A DNA stretch of 64,000 nucleotides, taken from contig JBNKJP010000035.1 in the NCBI GenBank assembly GCA_050291245.1, positions 31,660-95,659 on the forward strand, given 5' to 3'. Shown here piece by piece: positions 32,568 through 41,266 of the stretch. The DNA is from Thiodiazotropha sp050291245 (GTDB lineage Bacteria > Pseudomonadota > Gammaproteobacteria > Chromatiales > Chromatiaceae). A model generated the notes under the pieces. The model saw only the letters and a program-made list of their open reading frames with translations, was not told the origin of the DNA and did no database searches. The translations under genes were made by a program, and so were the position numbers. Each line of letters opens with the position of its first letter. The first letter of the stretch is position 1.

Positions 32568-33716
32568 TTAATCATTAACTTCAAACATCATAAGCAGGTC
32601 ATTCAGAAAACGCTGTCCCAGGGGGGTGGCGCAGAAGCGATCCGGGTGCGGATACAGTAGGTTTTTTGCAACCGCCGCCGAAACCGGGGGTTCCAACACC
32701 TGTTCCGCCAACCCGGTTCGCGCCGTGAACAGGTGACTTTCAACGCCCTCAACCAGTCTCAGGGCATTCATGAAGAACTCCAACACCAGGTCCTGAGGAC
32801 TCAGATCACGCTGTCCCTGTCGCCGATCATCACCTCCTGCCGCCAGATAGGCATCCGGATGACGCTGTTTCCATACCCGCTCAACCCGCCCGTCTGAATG
32901 ACTGAGCTTGGCGTGCGCGCCGGCGCCAATGCCCAGGTAATCCCCAAAACGCCAGTAGTTCAGATTGTGGCGGCATTGGGCGTCCGTGCGCGAAAAGGCG
33001 GATATTTCATACTGCCCATATCCCCCATGGCGCAACAGGGCATGACCCTGCTGCTGAATCTCCCAGATCCGCTCCTCATCCGGCAATAGGGGCGGATTGT
33101 GGTGAAAGGCGGTGTTCGGCTCCAGGGTAAGCTGATAGTAGGAAAGATGCTCTACATCCATCTGCAGGGCGGTTTCCAGGTCATCACGGGCCATCCCCAG
33201 AGTTTGACCCGGCAGCCCGAACATCAAATCGAGATTGATCCGGGTAAAACCCGCCTGTTTGGCCAGGTCCACCGCGTGTTCCGCCTCCTGGGCGTTGTGG
33301 ATGCGTCCCAATGCCTTCAGGGACGGATCATTGAAGCTTTGCACGCCCAGGGAGAGACGATTCACCCCGGCCCGGCGATAACCCGCCAGATCCCCCATCT
33401 CCACCGCTCCGGGATTCGCCTCCAGGGTGACCTCCAGATCCGGCTCACAGGCGACTTCGTCCCGCACCCCCTGCAGCAGGCGTCCAACAGCGGAGGCGGA
33501 GAGCAGACTGGGGGTTCCGCCACCGATAAAGATGCTGGTCAAAGGGCGATCTCCCCCAATGCCCCCGAGATCCCTCCTTAAATCGGCCAGCAGGGCACCG
33601 ACATAGGCCTTTTCAGGCAGTACCTCGGGCCGCACATGGGAGTTGAAATCACAATAGGGACACTTGTGTACGCACCAGGGCACGTGAACATAGAGTGCGA
33701 GGGGAGGGGGAATCAT
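32568..33716 (-). CDS. hemW: Radical SAM haem chaperone HemW
   Basis: 382 aa. The SAM cluster motif is CVHKCPYCDFNSH (CxxxCxxC) near residues 16-23, with IGGGTPSLL, SLGVQSF and a C-terminal HemW domain. Older annotations call this oxygen-independent coproporphyrinogen oxidase, but the CPYCDF motif type is that of HemW, which delivers haem to respiratory enzymes. The usual neighbours rdgB and yggS are not here. Confidence 0.9.
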   Translation of the reverse strand: MIPPPLALYVHVPWCVHKCPYCDFNSHVRPEVLPEKAYVGALLADLRRDLGGIGGDRPLTSIFIGGGTPSLLSASAVGRLLQGVRDEVACEPDLEVTLEANPGAVEMGDLAGYRRAGVNRLSLGVQSFNDPSLKALGRIHNAQEAEHAVDLAKQAGFTRINLDLMFGLPGQTLGMARDDLETALQMDVEHLSYYQLTLEPNTAFHHNPPLLPDEERIWEIQQQGHALLRHGGYGQYEISAFSRTDAQCRHNLNYWRFGDYLGIGAGAHAKLSHSDGRVERVWKQRHPDAYLAAGGDDRRQGQRDLSPQDLVLEFFMNALRLVEGVESHLFTARTGLAEQVLEPPVSAAVAKNLLYPHPDRFCATPLGQRFLNDLLMMFEVND

Positions 33717-33721
33717 GGAGT

Positions 33722-33875
33722 AGTTTTGAGTGATGAGTTTTTAGTTTTGAGTTATGCCACACCGTCCAACCTTCTGGATCCCGGTGTACGCCGGGATGTT
33801 TGGAAGAGAGGAAATAACAACCCGTGAGCGCAGCGAACTCATCAACTCAAAACTAAAAACTTAAAACTCAAAACT
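33722..33875. repeat. Modular repeat element, short copy D
   Basis: About 154 bp. It has the same inverted arms as copies A-C (AGTTTTGAGT... and ...ACTCAAAACTAAAAAC), but instead of the usual core it holds a half REP palindrome (CTTCTGGATCCCGGTGTACG). Lies between hemW and the TRAP gene, 4 nt from the stop codon of the latter. Confidence 0.75.
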
Positions 33876-33879
33876 CTCT

Positions 33880-34965
33880 TCAGACTTTGTCCCGGGCCTG
33901 CAGATAGGCGAGTTCGGAGATCGCCCCCCACTCCCGGGAGCCCTTGAGAAACGCCATATAGGAGTCATATACCTTCTTTGCGAAGGCGTCCTTACCGGCC
34001 AGTTCCTCCACCACTTCCCGGGAGTATTTACGCAGGATCTCGAGCACGTCGTTCGGGTAGGGGCGGATATCCACCTTGTGCTTCTCCACCAGGGTCTGCA
34101 ATGCCGCCGGGTTGCGCGCGGTATACTCCGCCAGCATCTCCTGGTTGGCCAACTTGCAGGCATTCAGAACGATCGACTGAAGATCCCTCGGCAGAGCGTC
34201 GAAGGCCTTCTGGTTGACGATCGCCTCCAGGGTGGTGCCCGGCTCATGAAACCCGGGGTAGTAGTAGTACTTGGCCGCCTTGAACAGGCCGAAGGCCAGG
34301 TCGTTGTAGGGATTGACCCACTCGGTGGCATCGATGGCGCCGGATTGCAGTGAGGTAAACAACTCGCCCCCCGGCAGATTCACCGGCGTACCCCCCGCCC
34401 GCTTGAGCACCTCGCCGCCCAATCCCGGGATGCGCATCTTAAGGCCCTTCAGGTCGTCGACGCTGTTGATCTCCTTGTTGAACCAGCCGCCCATCTGCAT
34501 GCCGGTGTTACCCCCCGGCGCGGGTATCAGACCGAAGGGCTTGTAGAGCTCACGCCACATCTCCAGGCCGCCGCCGTAATAGAGCCAGCCGTTCATCTCC
34601 TGGGCCGCCATGCCAAAGGGCACGGTGGAGAAGAACTGGGCGGTCTCGCTCTTGCCTTTCCAGTAGTAGGCCGCCCCATGCCCCATCTCGGCGGTACCCC
34701 GGGATACCGCATCGAACACCTCGAAGGCCGGCACCAGCTCCTTGGCGCCATAAACCTTCACATGCATGCGACCGCCGCTCATCTCATTGATCGCCTCGGC
34801 CAGCTTGTTCGCCCCGGTGCCCAGGCCCGGAAAGTTCTTCGGCCAGGTGGTCACCATTTTCCACTTGATCTCGGCCTTGGCCTCGGCGGTCGAGGCCAGC
34901 GAGAGACCCACTCCGGTGGCCAGCGCGCCGGCGCCAACCTTTGCGATAAAATCACGACGTTTCAT
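33880..34965 (-). CDS. TRAP transporter substrate-binding protein (DctP family)
   Basis: 361 aa. The N-terminus MKRRDFIAKVGAGALATG is a Tat signal (RRDF). The mature protein is a DctP-type solute-binding protein; the conserved Arg of the carboxylate-binding site is likely in LKGLKMRIPGLGG. The resemblance is to the branch binding 2-oxo or other organic acids; the substrate is not determined. GGAGG lies 6 nt before the ATG. No DctQ or DctM gene is adjacent, so this is an orphan binding protein. Confidence 0.92.
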   Translation of the reverse strand: MKRRDFIAKVGAGALATGVGLSLASTAEAKAEIKWKMVTTWPKNFPGLGTGANKLAEAINEMSGGRMHVKVYGAKELVPAFEVFDAVSRGTAEMGHGAAYYWKGKSETAQFFSTVPFGMAAQEMNGWLYYGGGLEMWRELYKPFGLIPAPGGNTGMQMGGWFNKEINSVDDLKGLKMRIPGLGGEVLKRAGGTPVNLPGGELFTSLQSGAIDATEWVNPYNDLAFGLFKAAKYYYYPGFHEPGTTLEAIVNQKAFDALPRDLQSIVLNACKLANQEMLAEYTARNPAALQTLVEKHKVDIRPYPNDVLEILRKYSREVVEELAGKDAFAKKVYDSYMAFLKGSREWGAISELAYLQARDKV

Positions 34966-35013
34966 ATAACCCTCCGTTTATTCCGGCTCTAAGACGGTTC
35001 TTGTGTGTAGTTA

Positions 35014-37173
35014 TTAACAAGGAGACAGATTTGCATAAGCGACCACCAGCCATTTGCTGCCCACCTCTTCGAAATTGACCTGCACCCGGGCACTGTGACC
35101 CTGGCCCTCGGCGTTGAGCACCACCCCCTCACCGAACTTTGCGTGACGCACCCGTTGGCCCAGATTGAAGCCACTCAGGGTAGCGCTGTCGTGATAGGGC
35201 GACGCGCCATAAATCGGCTGACTGATGGCCGGACCGGCACGCACCTCGCGCATCAGTTCGGCGGGAATTTCACGTAGGAACCGCGAGGGCAGGGGATAGC
35301 TGTCACTACCGTGCATGCGGCGGCTCTCCGCATGGCTCAGGTAGAGGGTGCGCATCGCCCGGGTGATGCCCACATAGCAGAGTCGACGCTCCTCCTCGAG
35401 ACGCTGGGGGTCGTCCGCGGACATGCTATGGGGAAACAGCCCCTCCTCCACCCCGACCAGAAACACCAGGGGGAACTCCAGCCCCTTGGCGGAGTGCAGG
35501 GTCATCAGCTGCACGCAATCCTCGTAGGGGTCGGCCTGGGCCTCACCCGCCTCCAGGGCCGCGTGGGAGAGAAACGCGGACAGATCATCGAGTTCCTCCT
35601 GGTCCGCCGGGGGTTCGAACTGGCGGGTGGCGTTGATCAGTTCATCCAGGTTCTCCTTGCGATCCACGCCCTTGCCGTCGCGACTCTTCTCGAAGTGTTG
35701 CGGCAGGCCACTCACATGCAGCACCTGGGCCACCGTATCGGCCAGATCCATCGTTTGGGTCTCGGCCCGCAGCTCCTCGATCAGCTCCAGAAACCCCCCC
35801 AAGGCGCCCGCCGCCCGCTTCGCCAGACCGCCCCCCTTGAGCAGATCCTGGGACGCCTGCCACAGGGAACAGCCGAAGTCCCGAGCATGGGCACGTACGC
35901 CGTCCAGGGTCTTCGCGCCAATGCCCCGTGGGGGTGTATTCACCGCCCGTTCGAAACCACTGTCATCCTGAGGATTACTCAGCAGGCGCAGATAGGCCAG
36001 GGCATCCTTGATCTCGGCCCGTTCGAAGAACCGCAACCCCCCATAGACCCGATAGGGAATCGCGGACTGGATCAGCGCCTCTTCAAACAGCCGCGACTGG
36101 GCGGTGGTGCGATAGAGAATGGCCGCCTCGGCCCGGGCGTGCCCCTCATCGATGGATTGGCGGATCCGTTCGATCACGAAGCGGGCCTCGTCGACTTCGT
36201 TGAAGGCCGCGTAGAGATTGATCGGCTCTCCATCACCCCCGTCGGTCCAGAGCTGCTTGCCGAGCCGGGAGGGGTTATGGTTGATCAGGGCATTGGCCGC
36301 GTTGAGGATATTCCCGGTAGAACGGTAGTTCTGCTCCAGCCGGACCAGCTTCACATCCCGGTGCTGGGTCTGAAAGTTCTGTAGATTCTCCACCCGCGCC
36401 CCGCGCCAACCGTAAATGGACTGATCATCGTCACCCACCACGAACAGGTGGTTGGCCGGGCTGGAGAGCAGCCGCAGCCAGGCATACTGAATCGCATTGG
36501 TGTCCTGAAATTCGTCCACCAGCACGTTCTGAAACCGGGACCGGTAGTGTTGCAGCAGGTCGGGCCGGTCGCGCCAGAGTTCATGAGCGCGCAACAGCAG
36601 CTCCGCGAAATCCACCTGACCGCCCCGCTCGCAGGTCGCCTGGTACTCCCGGTAGATGCGAATCATCTGATGCTGGAAGGGATCCCCGCCGTCGTCCATA
36701 TGTTCCGCTCGCAGTCCTTCATCCTTGCGCCCGTTGATGAACCATTGAACCTGCTTCGGGGGCCAGCGCGCCTCGTCCAGATCGAGGGATTTGAGGAGCC
36801 TTTTGATCAGCCGATATTGATCGTCCGAATCGAGAATCTGGAAACTCTGGGGCAAACCCGCCTCTTTCCAGTGGGCCCGCAGCAGTCGGTGAGCCAGGCC
36901 GTGAAAGGTGCCGACCCACATCCCACCGAGGGGTTGGCCGAGCAGGGCCTCGATGCGCTGGCGCATCTCCCAGGCGGCCTTGTTGGTAAAGGTCACGGCC
37001 AACAGGGACCAGGGAGACTGATGTTCCACCGCCAATAGCCAGGCGATGCGATGCACCAGCACCCGGGTCTTGCCGCTGCCCGCTCCCGCCAGTACCAGCA
37101 GGTTGCCCATCGGCGCGGTTACGGCCTCGCGCTGAGCATCATTGAGGGGATCGAGAATCGGCGAGACATCCAT
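35014..37173 (-). CDS. uvrD: DNA helicase II UvrD
   Basis: 719 aa, the normal length. SF1A helicase with Walker A LAGAGSGKTRVL, motif II VDEFQDTN, GDDDQSIYGWRGA, QNYRSTGNIL and TLHSAKGLEF. The C-terminal about 55 aa form the Tudor-like domain of UvrD (GQRVRHAKFGEGVVL). Works in nucleotide-excision and mismatch repair and clears RecA or stalled polymerase. Confidence 0.97.
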   Translation of the reverse strand: MDVSPILDPLNDAQREAVTAPMGNLLVLAGAGSGKTRVLVHRIAWLLAVEHQSPWSLLAVTFTNKAAWEMRQRIEALLGQPLGGMWVGTFHGLAHRLLRAHWKEAGLPQSFQILDSDDQYRLIKRLLKSLDLDEARWPPKQVQWFINGRKDEGLRAEHMDDGGDPFQHQMIRIYREYQATCERGGQVDFAELLLRAHELWRDRPDLLQHYRSRFQNVLVDEFQDTNAIQYAWLRLLSSPANHLFVVGDDDQSIYGWRGARVENLQNFQTQHRDVKLVRLEQNYRSTGNILNAANALINHNPSRLGKQLWTDGGDGEPINLYAAFNEVDEARFVIERIRQSIDEGHARAEAAILYRTTAQSRLFEEALIQSAIPYRVYGGLRFFERAEIKDALAYLRLLSNPQDDSGFERAVNTPPRGIGAKTLDGVRAHARDFGCSLWQASQDLLKGGGLAKRAAGALGGFLELIEELRAETQTMDLADTVAQVLHVSGLPQHFEKSRDGKGVDRKENLDELINATRQFEPPADQEELDDLSAFLSHAALEAGEAQADPYEDCVQLMTLHSAKGLEFPLVFLVGVEEGLFPHSMSADDPQRLEEERRLCYVGITRAMRTLYLSHAESRRMHGSDSYPLPSRFLREIPAELMREVRAGPAISQPIYGASPYHDSATLSGFNLGQRVRHAKFGEGVVLNAEGQGHSARVQVNFEEVGSKWLVVAYANLSPC

Positions 37174-37309
37174 CCGGCTATGATACTCATCCTGTCACGG
37201 AAAAGGCCAGAACGACTCTGGAGATTCCTTAAAAGTGTTCACATCCGAACCAGGACAGGGCCGGTTTTTTCGCTAAAATGGCGGATAAACCCCAACCGAG
37301 CAGAGCAAC

Positions 37310-38290
37310 ATGCACATACTGGCTGGCGACATCGGCGGCACCAACACCCGGCTTGCCTGGTTCGATAGCGAAACCCAAGAACTGCAACCCCGGCTAGAGC
37401 GAACCTATCCGAGCCCGGCCCATGCAAGCATCGAAGCCATCCTCGAGCAATTCCTCGATTTACCGGACCTGCCCGGAATCGACCGGGCCTGTCTCGGCGT
37501 GGCCGGACCGGTGATCGAACAACGCTGTGAAACCACCAACCTGCCCTGGCGACTCGATGCGGCCGCCATCAACCAGCGATTCGGTTTTCGCAACACCTGG
37601 CTGCTCAACGATCTGGAGGCCAATGCCTGGGGACTGGAAACCCTCGGGCCAACTGATCTGCACACCCTGCATGCGGGTCGGCAGCAGACCGGCAACCGTT
37701 CTATCGTTTCGGCCGGCACCGGTCTCGGTCAGGCCGGGATATTCTGCGATGGCCAGACACATATTCCCTTTTCATCCGAGGGTGGACACGCCGACTTCAG
37801 TCCCACCAATCCCCAGGAGTACGCCCTGTTCGAGTATCTCTCGGCACGCTACGGGCATGTCAGTTGGGAACGCCTGGTTTCAGGTCCGGGGATTGAGAAC
37901 ATCTACGACTTCCTGCTCACGCAACAGGGTCTGACCACCTCCGCGGCATTGTCTCAACGTATGCAGCAGATCGGCCGGGCTCCGGCCATCTCCGAGGCCG
38001 CCCTGAATGACGATGACCGGCTGTGTGGACAGACCCTGGAGATATTCATCCGGCTCTACGCCCGGGAAACCGCCAATCATGCCCTGAAAATCATGGCTAC
38101 AGGGGGGGTATTTCTCGGCGGCGGCATTGCGCCGAAAATCCTCTCTCTCTTCGAAAAGCACGATTTCGTGGAGCAGTTTCTGGCCAAGGGCCGGATGAGC
38201 CCGCTGCTGGCTTCCATGCCCCTGAAGGTGGTGCTCAATGACAAGACCGCATTGCTGGGCGCGGCCTACTACGCCGCCCACCATGTCTGA
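37310..38290 (+). CDS. glk: Glucokinase
   Basis: 326 aa. Phosphorylates glucose with ATP. ASKHA fold with AGDIGGTNTRLAWF, the catalytic Asp in WLLNDLEANAWG, GTGLGQAGI and the EGGHADF loop. Divergent from uvrD. A short spacer holds its promoter; there is no sugar transporter nearby. Confidence 0.93.
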   Translation: MHILAGDIGGTNTRLAWFDSETQELQPRLERTYPSPAHASIEAILEQFLDLPDLPGIDRACLGVAGPVIEQRCETTNLPWRLDAAAINQRFGFRNTWLLNDLEANAWGLETLGPTDLHTLHAGRQQTGNRSIVSAGTGLGQAGIFCDGQTHIPFSSEGGHADFSPTNPQEYALFEYLSARYGHVSWERLVSGPGIENIYDFLLTQQGLTTSAALSQRMQQIGRAPAISEAALNDDDRLCGQTLEIFIRLYARETANHALKIMATGGVFLGGGIAPKILSLFEKHDFVEQFLAKGRMSPLLASMPLKVVLNDKTALLGAAYYAAHHV

Positions 38291-38354
38291 GCGGCTTTCC
38301 TGCGAGGCGTGACCGCAGGAGCATTGGCACAAGAATGTGCCGTTTACAGACCAA

Positions 38355-38419
38355 AGGACGGCATCCAGGAATATCGCACCGTCCGGCATTCTGGATCCCG
38401 CTATACGCCGGGATGACGG
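38355..38419. repeat. REP-like palindromic repeat, copy 2
   Basis: Same about 66-bp unit as 16550-16616, with GGCATCCAGG, ATATCGCACC and the CTGGATCCCG/CGGGATGACG hairpin. It begins 65 nt after the glk stop. Confidence 0.75.
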
Positions 38420-38430
38420 TGATTAGGCCT

Positions 38431-38455
38431 CGTTCCCACGCTCTGCGTGGGCACG
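38431..38455. repeat. REP-like hairpin CCCACGC/GCGTGGG, copy 1
   Basis: TTCCCACGC-TCT-GCGTGGG forms a short GC-rich hairpin that recurs at 62782-62807. A dispersed intergenic palindrome type. Confidence 0.65.
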
Positions 38456-38510
38456 CCTACTCAGCCTGTTGTGACGATCCGCCTTGCTGAGTGATCCCTA
38501 CCCCGGTCTG

Positions 38511-38565
38511 CATTCCCATCTGTCCCTGTTTTGACTCGCTGAAGGGTACAGAGTCTGTGACGGAG
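38511..38565. repeat. Dispersed repeat with GTACAGA...CTGTGACGG
   Basis: CATTCCCATCTGTCCC then GACTCGCTGAAGGGTACA matches 45261-45306 closely, and its GTACAGAGTCTGTGACGG part matches one arm of the 43520-43565 hairpin. It is followed by the palindrome TAGTGTAG-TGTC-CTACACTA (38571-38590). The 365-nt gap 38291-38655 otherwise holds only these repeats. Confidence 0.6.
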
Positions 38566-38655
38566 CACACTAGTGTAGTGTCCTACACTAGAGAAGGATC
38601 GCACCCCACCCGATCATCCGATCGGGCGGGGAGGTGACGCGCCTGTCCAGGCAAC

Positions 38656-39645
38656 TCAGTTGAACGGCGTCGGTGCCGGGGTCGCATCGGTGGAAGGTGG
38701 CAGGATCGGCAGCAGGAATTGCGGCTGATCACCGGTCAGGGTCTTCAGAAAGGCCACGATCTGGGCATTCTCTTCCTGGGTGAACTTCTTGCCCAGCTGC
38801 AGACGACCCATGATGTCCACGGCTTCGGTCAGGGTCCCTGCCTCGCCGTCGTGGAAATAGGGATAGGTCATCGCCACGTTTCGCAGGGTCGGCACCTTGA
38901 ATTTGAAACGGTCGGCATCTTTACCAGTGACGCCCGCCAGACCCTCGGCGCTGCTCTTGGTCTGGTAGGGTTCGATCAGACCCATCTTCTGGAAGGAGTT
39001 GCCGCCGACAGCCTCACCGTTGTGACAGGCGGTGCATCCGCTCTCCTTAAACAGCTTGTATCCCGCCAGTTCATTGGCGGTCAGCGCCTCCGTGTCGCCC
39101 AGCAGCCACTGATCGAATGGAGAATTCGGGGTTACCAGGGTCTTCTCGAATTCCGCGATGGCCTGGGTCACCTCGTCGATCGTCACCTGATCAGTACCGA
39201 ATACCAGCTTGAATTCCGCCACGTATTCAGGGATGGATTCGATCATACCCACCGCCAGTTCATGGGTGAAACCCATCTCGCCGGGATTCGCGATCGGACC
39301 GCCGGCCTGGGCCTTGAGATCCGCGGCACGGCCGTCCCAGAACTGGGCCAGGTTCAGGCTGGAGTTGAGAACGGTCGGGGCATTGATCGGACCCTGCTGC
39401 CAATGATCTCCGATGGAGGTTTTGAGGTTGTCGGTACCGCCCATGCTCAGATTGTGGCAGGAGTTACAGGAGATGAAACCGGATTTCGACAGACGAGGAT
39501 CGAAGTAGAGCTTCTTACCCAGCTCGACCTGGCCCAGGTTGATGCTTTGTACCGGTTTGATGGGCTGAATGGGCTCGTCCGCGGCCATCGCTGCGCTGGA
39601 AGCGCCCAGAATCATGATCGTCAACGTAGTTAACTTGAATTTCAT
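38656..39645 (-). CDS. Di-haem cytochrome c peroxidase
   Basis: 329 aa from ATG 39645 (AAGG upstream); the frame is open 61 codons further, but that stretch lacks signal-peptide character. Signal peptide MKFKLTTLTIMILGASS... then two c-type haem sites, CNSCH and CTACH, in the arrangement of bacterial CCP/MauG enzymes. Reduces hydrogen peroxide to water in the periplasm with electrons from small cytochromes. Sits beside a Fur/PerR-like gene, with a TTAGA-N5-TCTAA palindrome about 200 nt upstream. Confidence 0.93.
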   Translation of the reverse strand: MKFKLTTLTIMILGASSAAMAADEPIQPIKPVQSINLGQVELGKKLYFDPRLSKSGFISCNSCHNLSMGGTDNLKTSIGDHWQQGPINAPTVLNSSLNLAQFWDGRAADLKAQAGGPIANPGEMGFTHELAVGMIESIPEYVAEFKLVFGTDQVTIDEVTQAIAEFEKTLVTPNSPFDQWLLGDTEALTANELAGYKLFKESGCTACHNGEAVGGNSFQKMGLIEPYQTKSSAEGLAGVTGKDADRFKFKVPTLRNVAMTYPYFHDGEAGTLTEAVDIMGRLQLGKKFTQEENAQIVAFLKTLTGDQPQFLLPILPPSTDATPAPTPFN

Positions 39646-39846
39646 TTCCCTTACCTTCTGAATTACTTGGGGCCGGTAGTCCCGGCCAATAAAAACCCTT
39701 AATTTACAACCCGTTATATTTTCCGGTAACACAACCCTGGTTTCGTCTAAAGTCACGGATCGGTTTTTTTCGTATCTGTTGTGCCTGACGCAGTGGGTCT
39801 TGCCTGGCAGCCTTTCCTGAAAGACCATTTGGTCGGCGGAACCACA

Positions 39847-39867
39847 TTAGATTTAGACTAAATCTAA
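39847..39867. promoter_or_regulatory. Palindromic operator upstream of the peroxidase gene
   Basis: A perfect 10-bp inverted repeat (TTAGATTTAG) around a single A. It contains TTAGACTAAATCTAA (39853-39867), the same TTAGA-N5-TCTAA pattern as the site before the rubrerythrin gene. Likely bound by the adjacent Fur-family protein. Confidence 0.6.
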
Positions 39868-39950
39868 AACAATGATTTAGATCAACCACCGAGACGCAGG
39901 GCGTAAAAAATTTGGGAATCATGGGCGGGATCGCCCGAAAAACCGGTGTA

Positions 39951-40385
39951 TCAGGCGGGCTTGTTCTTGACCCGGATGACCAGGTCCATGAGCTCCAGAA
40001 CCGTGCCCTGGGGTAGGTCCTGGTCGATCAGGTGGGTGGCCACCTCTTCATGCATGTCGGTCAATTCACCGGTGTCCACATTATAGAAGTGGTAGTGATG
40101 GCCGGTGTTGGAATCGTAGAAGGTGCGCGTGGCATCGATATGGATCGCCCGTACCAGACCCTTGCGCACGAACAGCCCCAGGGTGTTATAGACCGTTGCC
40201 TTGGAGACGCGCCCACCGGCCCGGCTGACAGCTTCGAACAGCTGATCCGCGGTGATATGCTGATTTCGAGCGAACAGCACATCCGCAATCACCCGCCGCT
40301 GACGGGTGAGCGAAATCCCACGGGACGACAGCCGGTGGGTAATATCCCGGTCAGGGGCACTGTTCTGAGTGCTGCTCAATTCCAT
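39951..40385 (-). CDS. Fur-family regulator, PerR/Irr-like
   Basis: 144 aa. Winged helix with GISLTRQRRVIADVLFAR and KATVYNTLGLFVRKGLV. The dimerisation domain has HHYHFYNVDTGEL, but the CxxC structural-zinc pairs are missing: no Cys at all is seen. That suits a Cys-less Irr/PerR-type peroxide or haem/iron sensor rather than Fur or Zur. Lies between the peroxidase gene and the divergent rubrerythrin operon; palindromic sites on both sides suggest control of both. Confidence 0.88.
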   Translation of the reverse strand: MELSSTQNSAPDRDITHRLSSRGISLTRQRRVIADVLFARNQHITADQLFEAVSRAGGRVSKATVYNTLGLFVRKGLVRAIHIDATRTFYDSNTGHHYHFYNVDTGELTDMHEEVATHLIDQDLPQGTVLELMDLVIRVKNKPA

Positions 40386-40398
40386 CTGGGAAGTATAT

Positions 40399-40418
40399 GT
40401 ATTCTCGAGCAGGAATAC
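40399..40418. promoter_or_regulatory. Inverted repeat before the Fur-family gene
   Basis: GTATTC and GAATAC arms separated by 8 nt, 14 nt upstream of the regulator's ATG. Could be an autoregulatory site, but it differs from the TTAGA-N5-TCTAA sites. Confidence 0.3.
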
Positions 40419-40555
40419 TACGCCTAAAGATAAAACACGCAGATATCAGATGGTTAACACCCGATAGGGAAAACCTGGCCTACTCGGGGCCGCAATTTCC
40501 GAATTGAGTAGCGCCAGTCGAAAGGATTTACCTATCAATACCATCGATAAGACCA

Positions 40556-40587
40556 TTGGATTCCAATGAGTTTTAGAACTATTCTAA
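40556..40587 (+). promoter_or_regulatory. Rubrerythrin operon promoter with PerR-like box
   Basis: TTGGAT (40556-40561) and TATTCT (40580-40585) with an 18-nt spacer. The palindrome TTAGAACTATTCTAA (40573-40587) covers the -10 and resembles the 7-1-7 per box of peroxide regulators. Binding there would block RNA polymerase. Confidence 0.65.
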
Positions 40588-40656
40588 ACACCAGCGTGAG
40601 GCCCGGGCCTCACATCCTGTCCCATTCACAATAACCATCATTCGGAGAACTCCATC

Positions 40657-41073
40657 ATGGAACTCAAAGGTAGTAAGACCGAGCAGAATCTGAAAGACGC
40701 TTTCGCCGGAGAATCCCAGGCCAATCGCCGTTACCTCTACTTCGCCTCCAAGGCTGACGTCGAAGGCTACAACGACGTAGCTGCCCTGTTCCGCTCCACC
40801 GCAGAAGGTGAAACCGGCCATGCTCACGGCCATCTGGAATACCTGGAGCAGTGCGGTGATCCGGCTACCGGAATGCCTTTCGGCGCCACCGCCGATAACC
40901 TGAAAACCGCGGTTGCCGGTGAAACCCACGAGTACACTGATATGTACCCGGGCATGGCCAAGACCGCGCGCGATGAAGGCTTTGATGAAGTTGCCGACTG
41001 GTTTGAAACCCTGGCCAAGGCCGAGCGTTCTCACGCCAATCGCTACCAGAAGGCCCTGAACGAGATGGACTGA
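40657..41073 (+). CDS. Rubrerythrin (diiron domain only)
   Basis: 138 aa. Ferritin-like four-helix bundle with diiron ligands in AGESQANRRYLYFA, EGETGHAHGH, AGETHEYT and AKAERSHANRY. It lacks the C-terminal rubredoxin domain, so it needs an outside electron donor. Likely a peroxide-reducing enzyme in the cytosol. First gene of the operon; GGAGAAC precedes the ATG. Confidence 0.93.
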   Translation: MELKGSKTEQNLKDAFAGESQANRRYLYFASKADVEGYNDVAALFRSTAEGETGHAHGHLEYLEQCGDPATGMPFGATADNLKTAVAGETHEYTDMYPGMAKTARDEGFDEVADWFETLAKAERSHANRYQKALNEMD

Positions 41074-41266
41074 CCGTTCAGTTCCCATGGGGTACGGGCC
41101 TTACCAGGCCCCGGCCCCATCCCAAACAGCGGTTTGGCCCCGAATCCATTCATCCGCACAAACCGCTCGTGTTGAAGTATTTTCTGATTCGGATCAGTCA
41201 GCCACACGGATTCTGTGTGAAATAATCTCAGCATCCGCCCAAGTACCCAACCTGGAGCAGACACCC

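Noticed and set aside
38656..39828. Longer start for the cytochrome c peroxidase (39828)
   Set aside because: The extra 61 codons encode a charged stretch with no signal peptide; ATG 39645 gives a normal signal peptide with an upstream AAGG.
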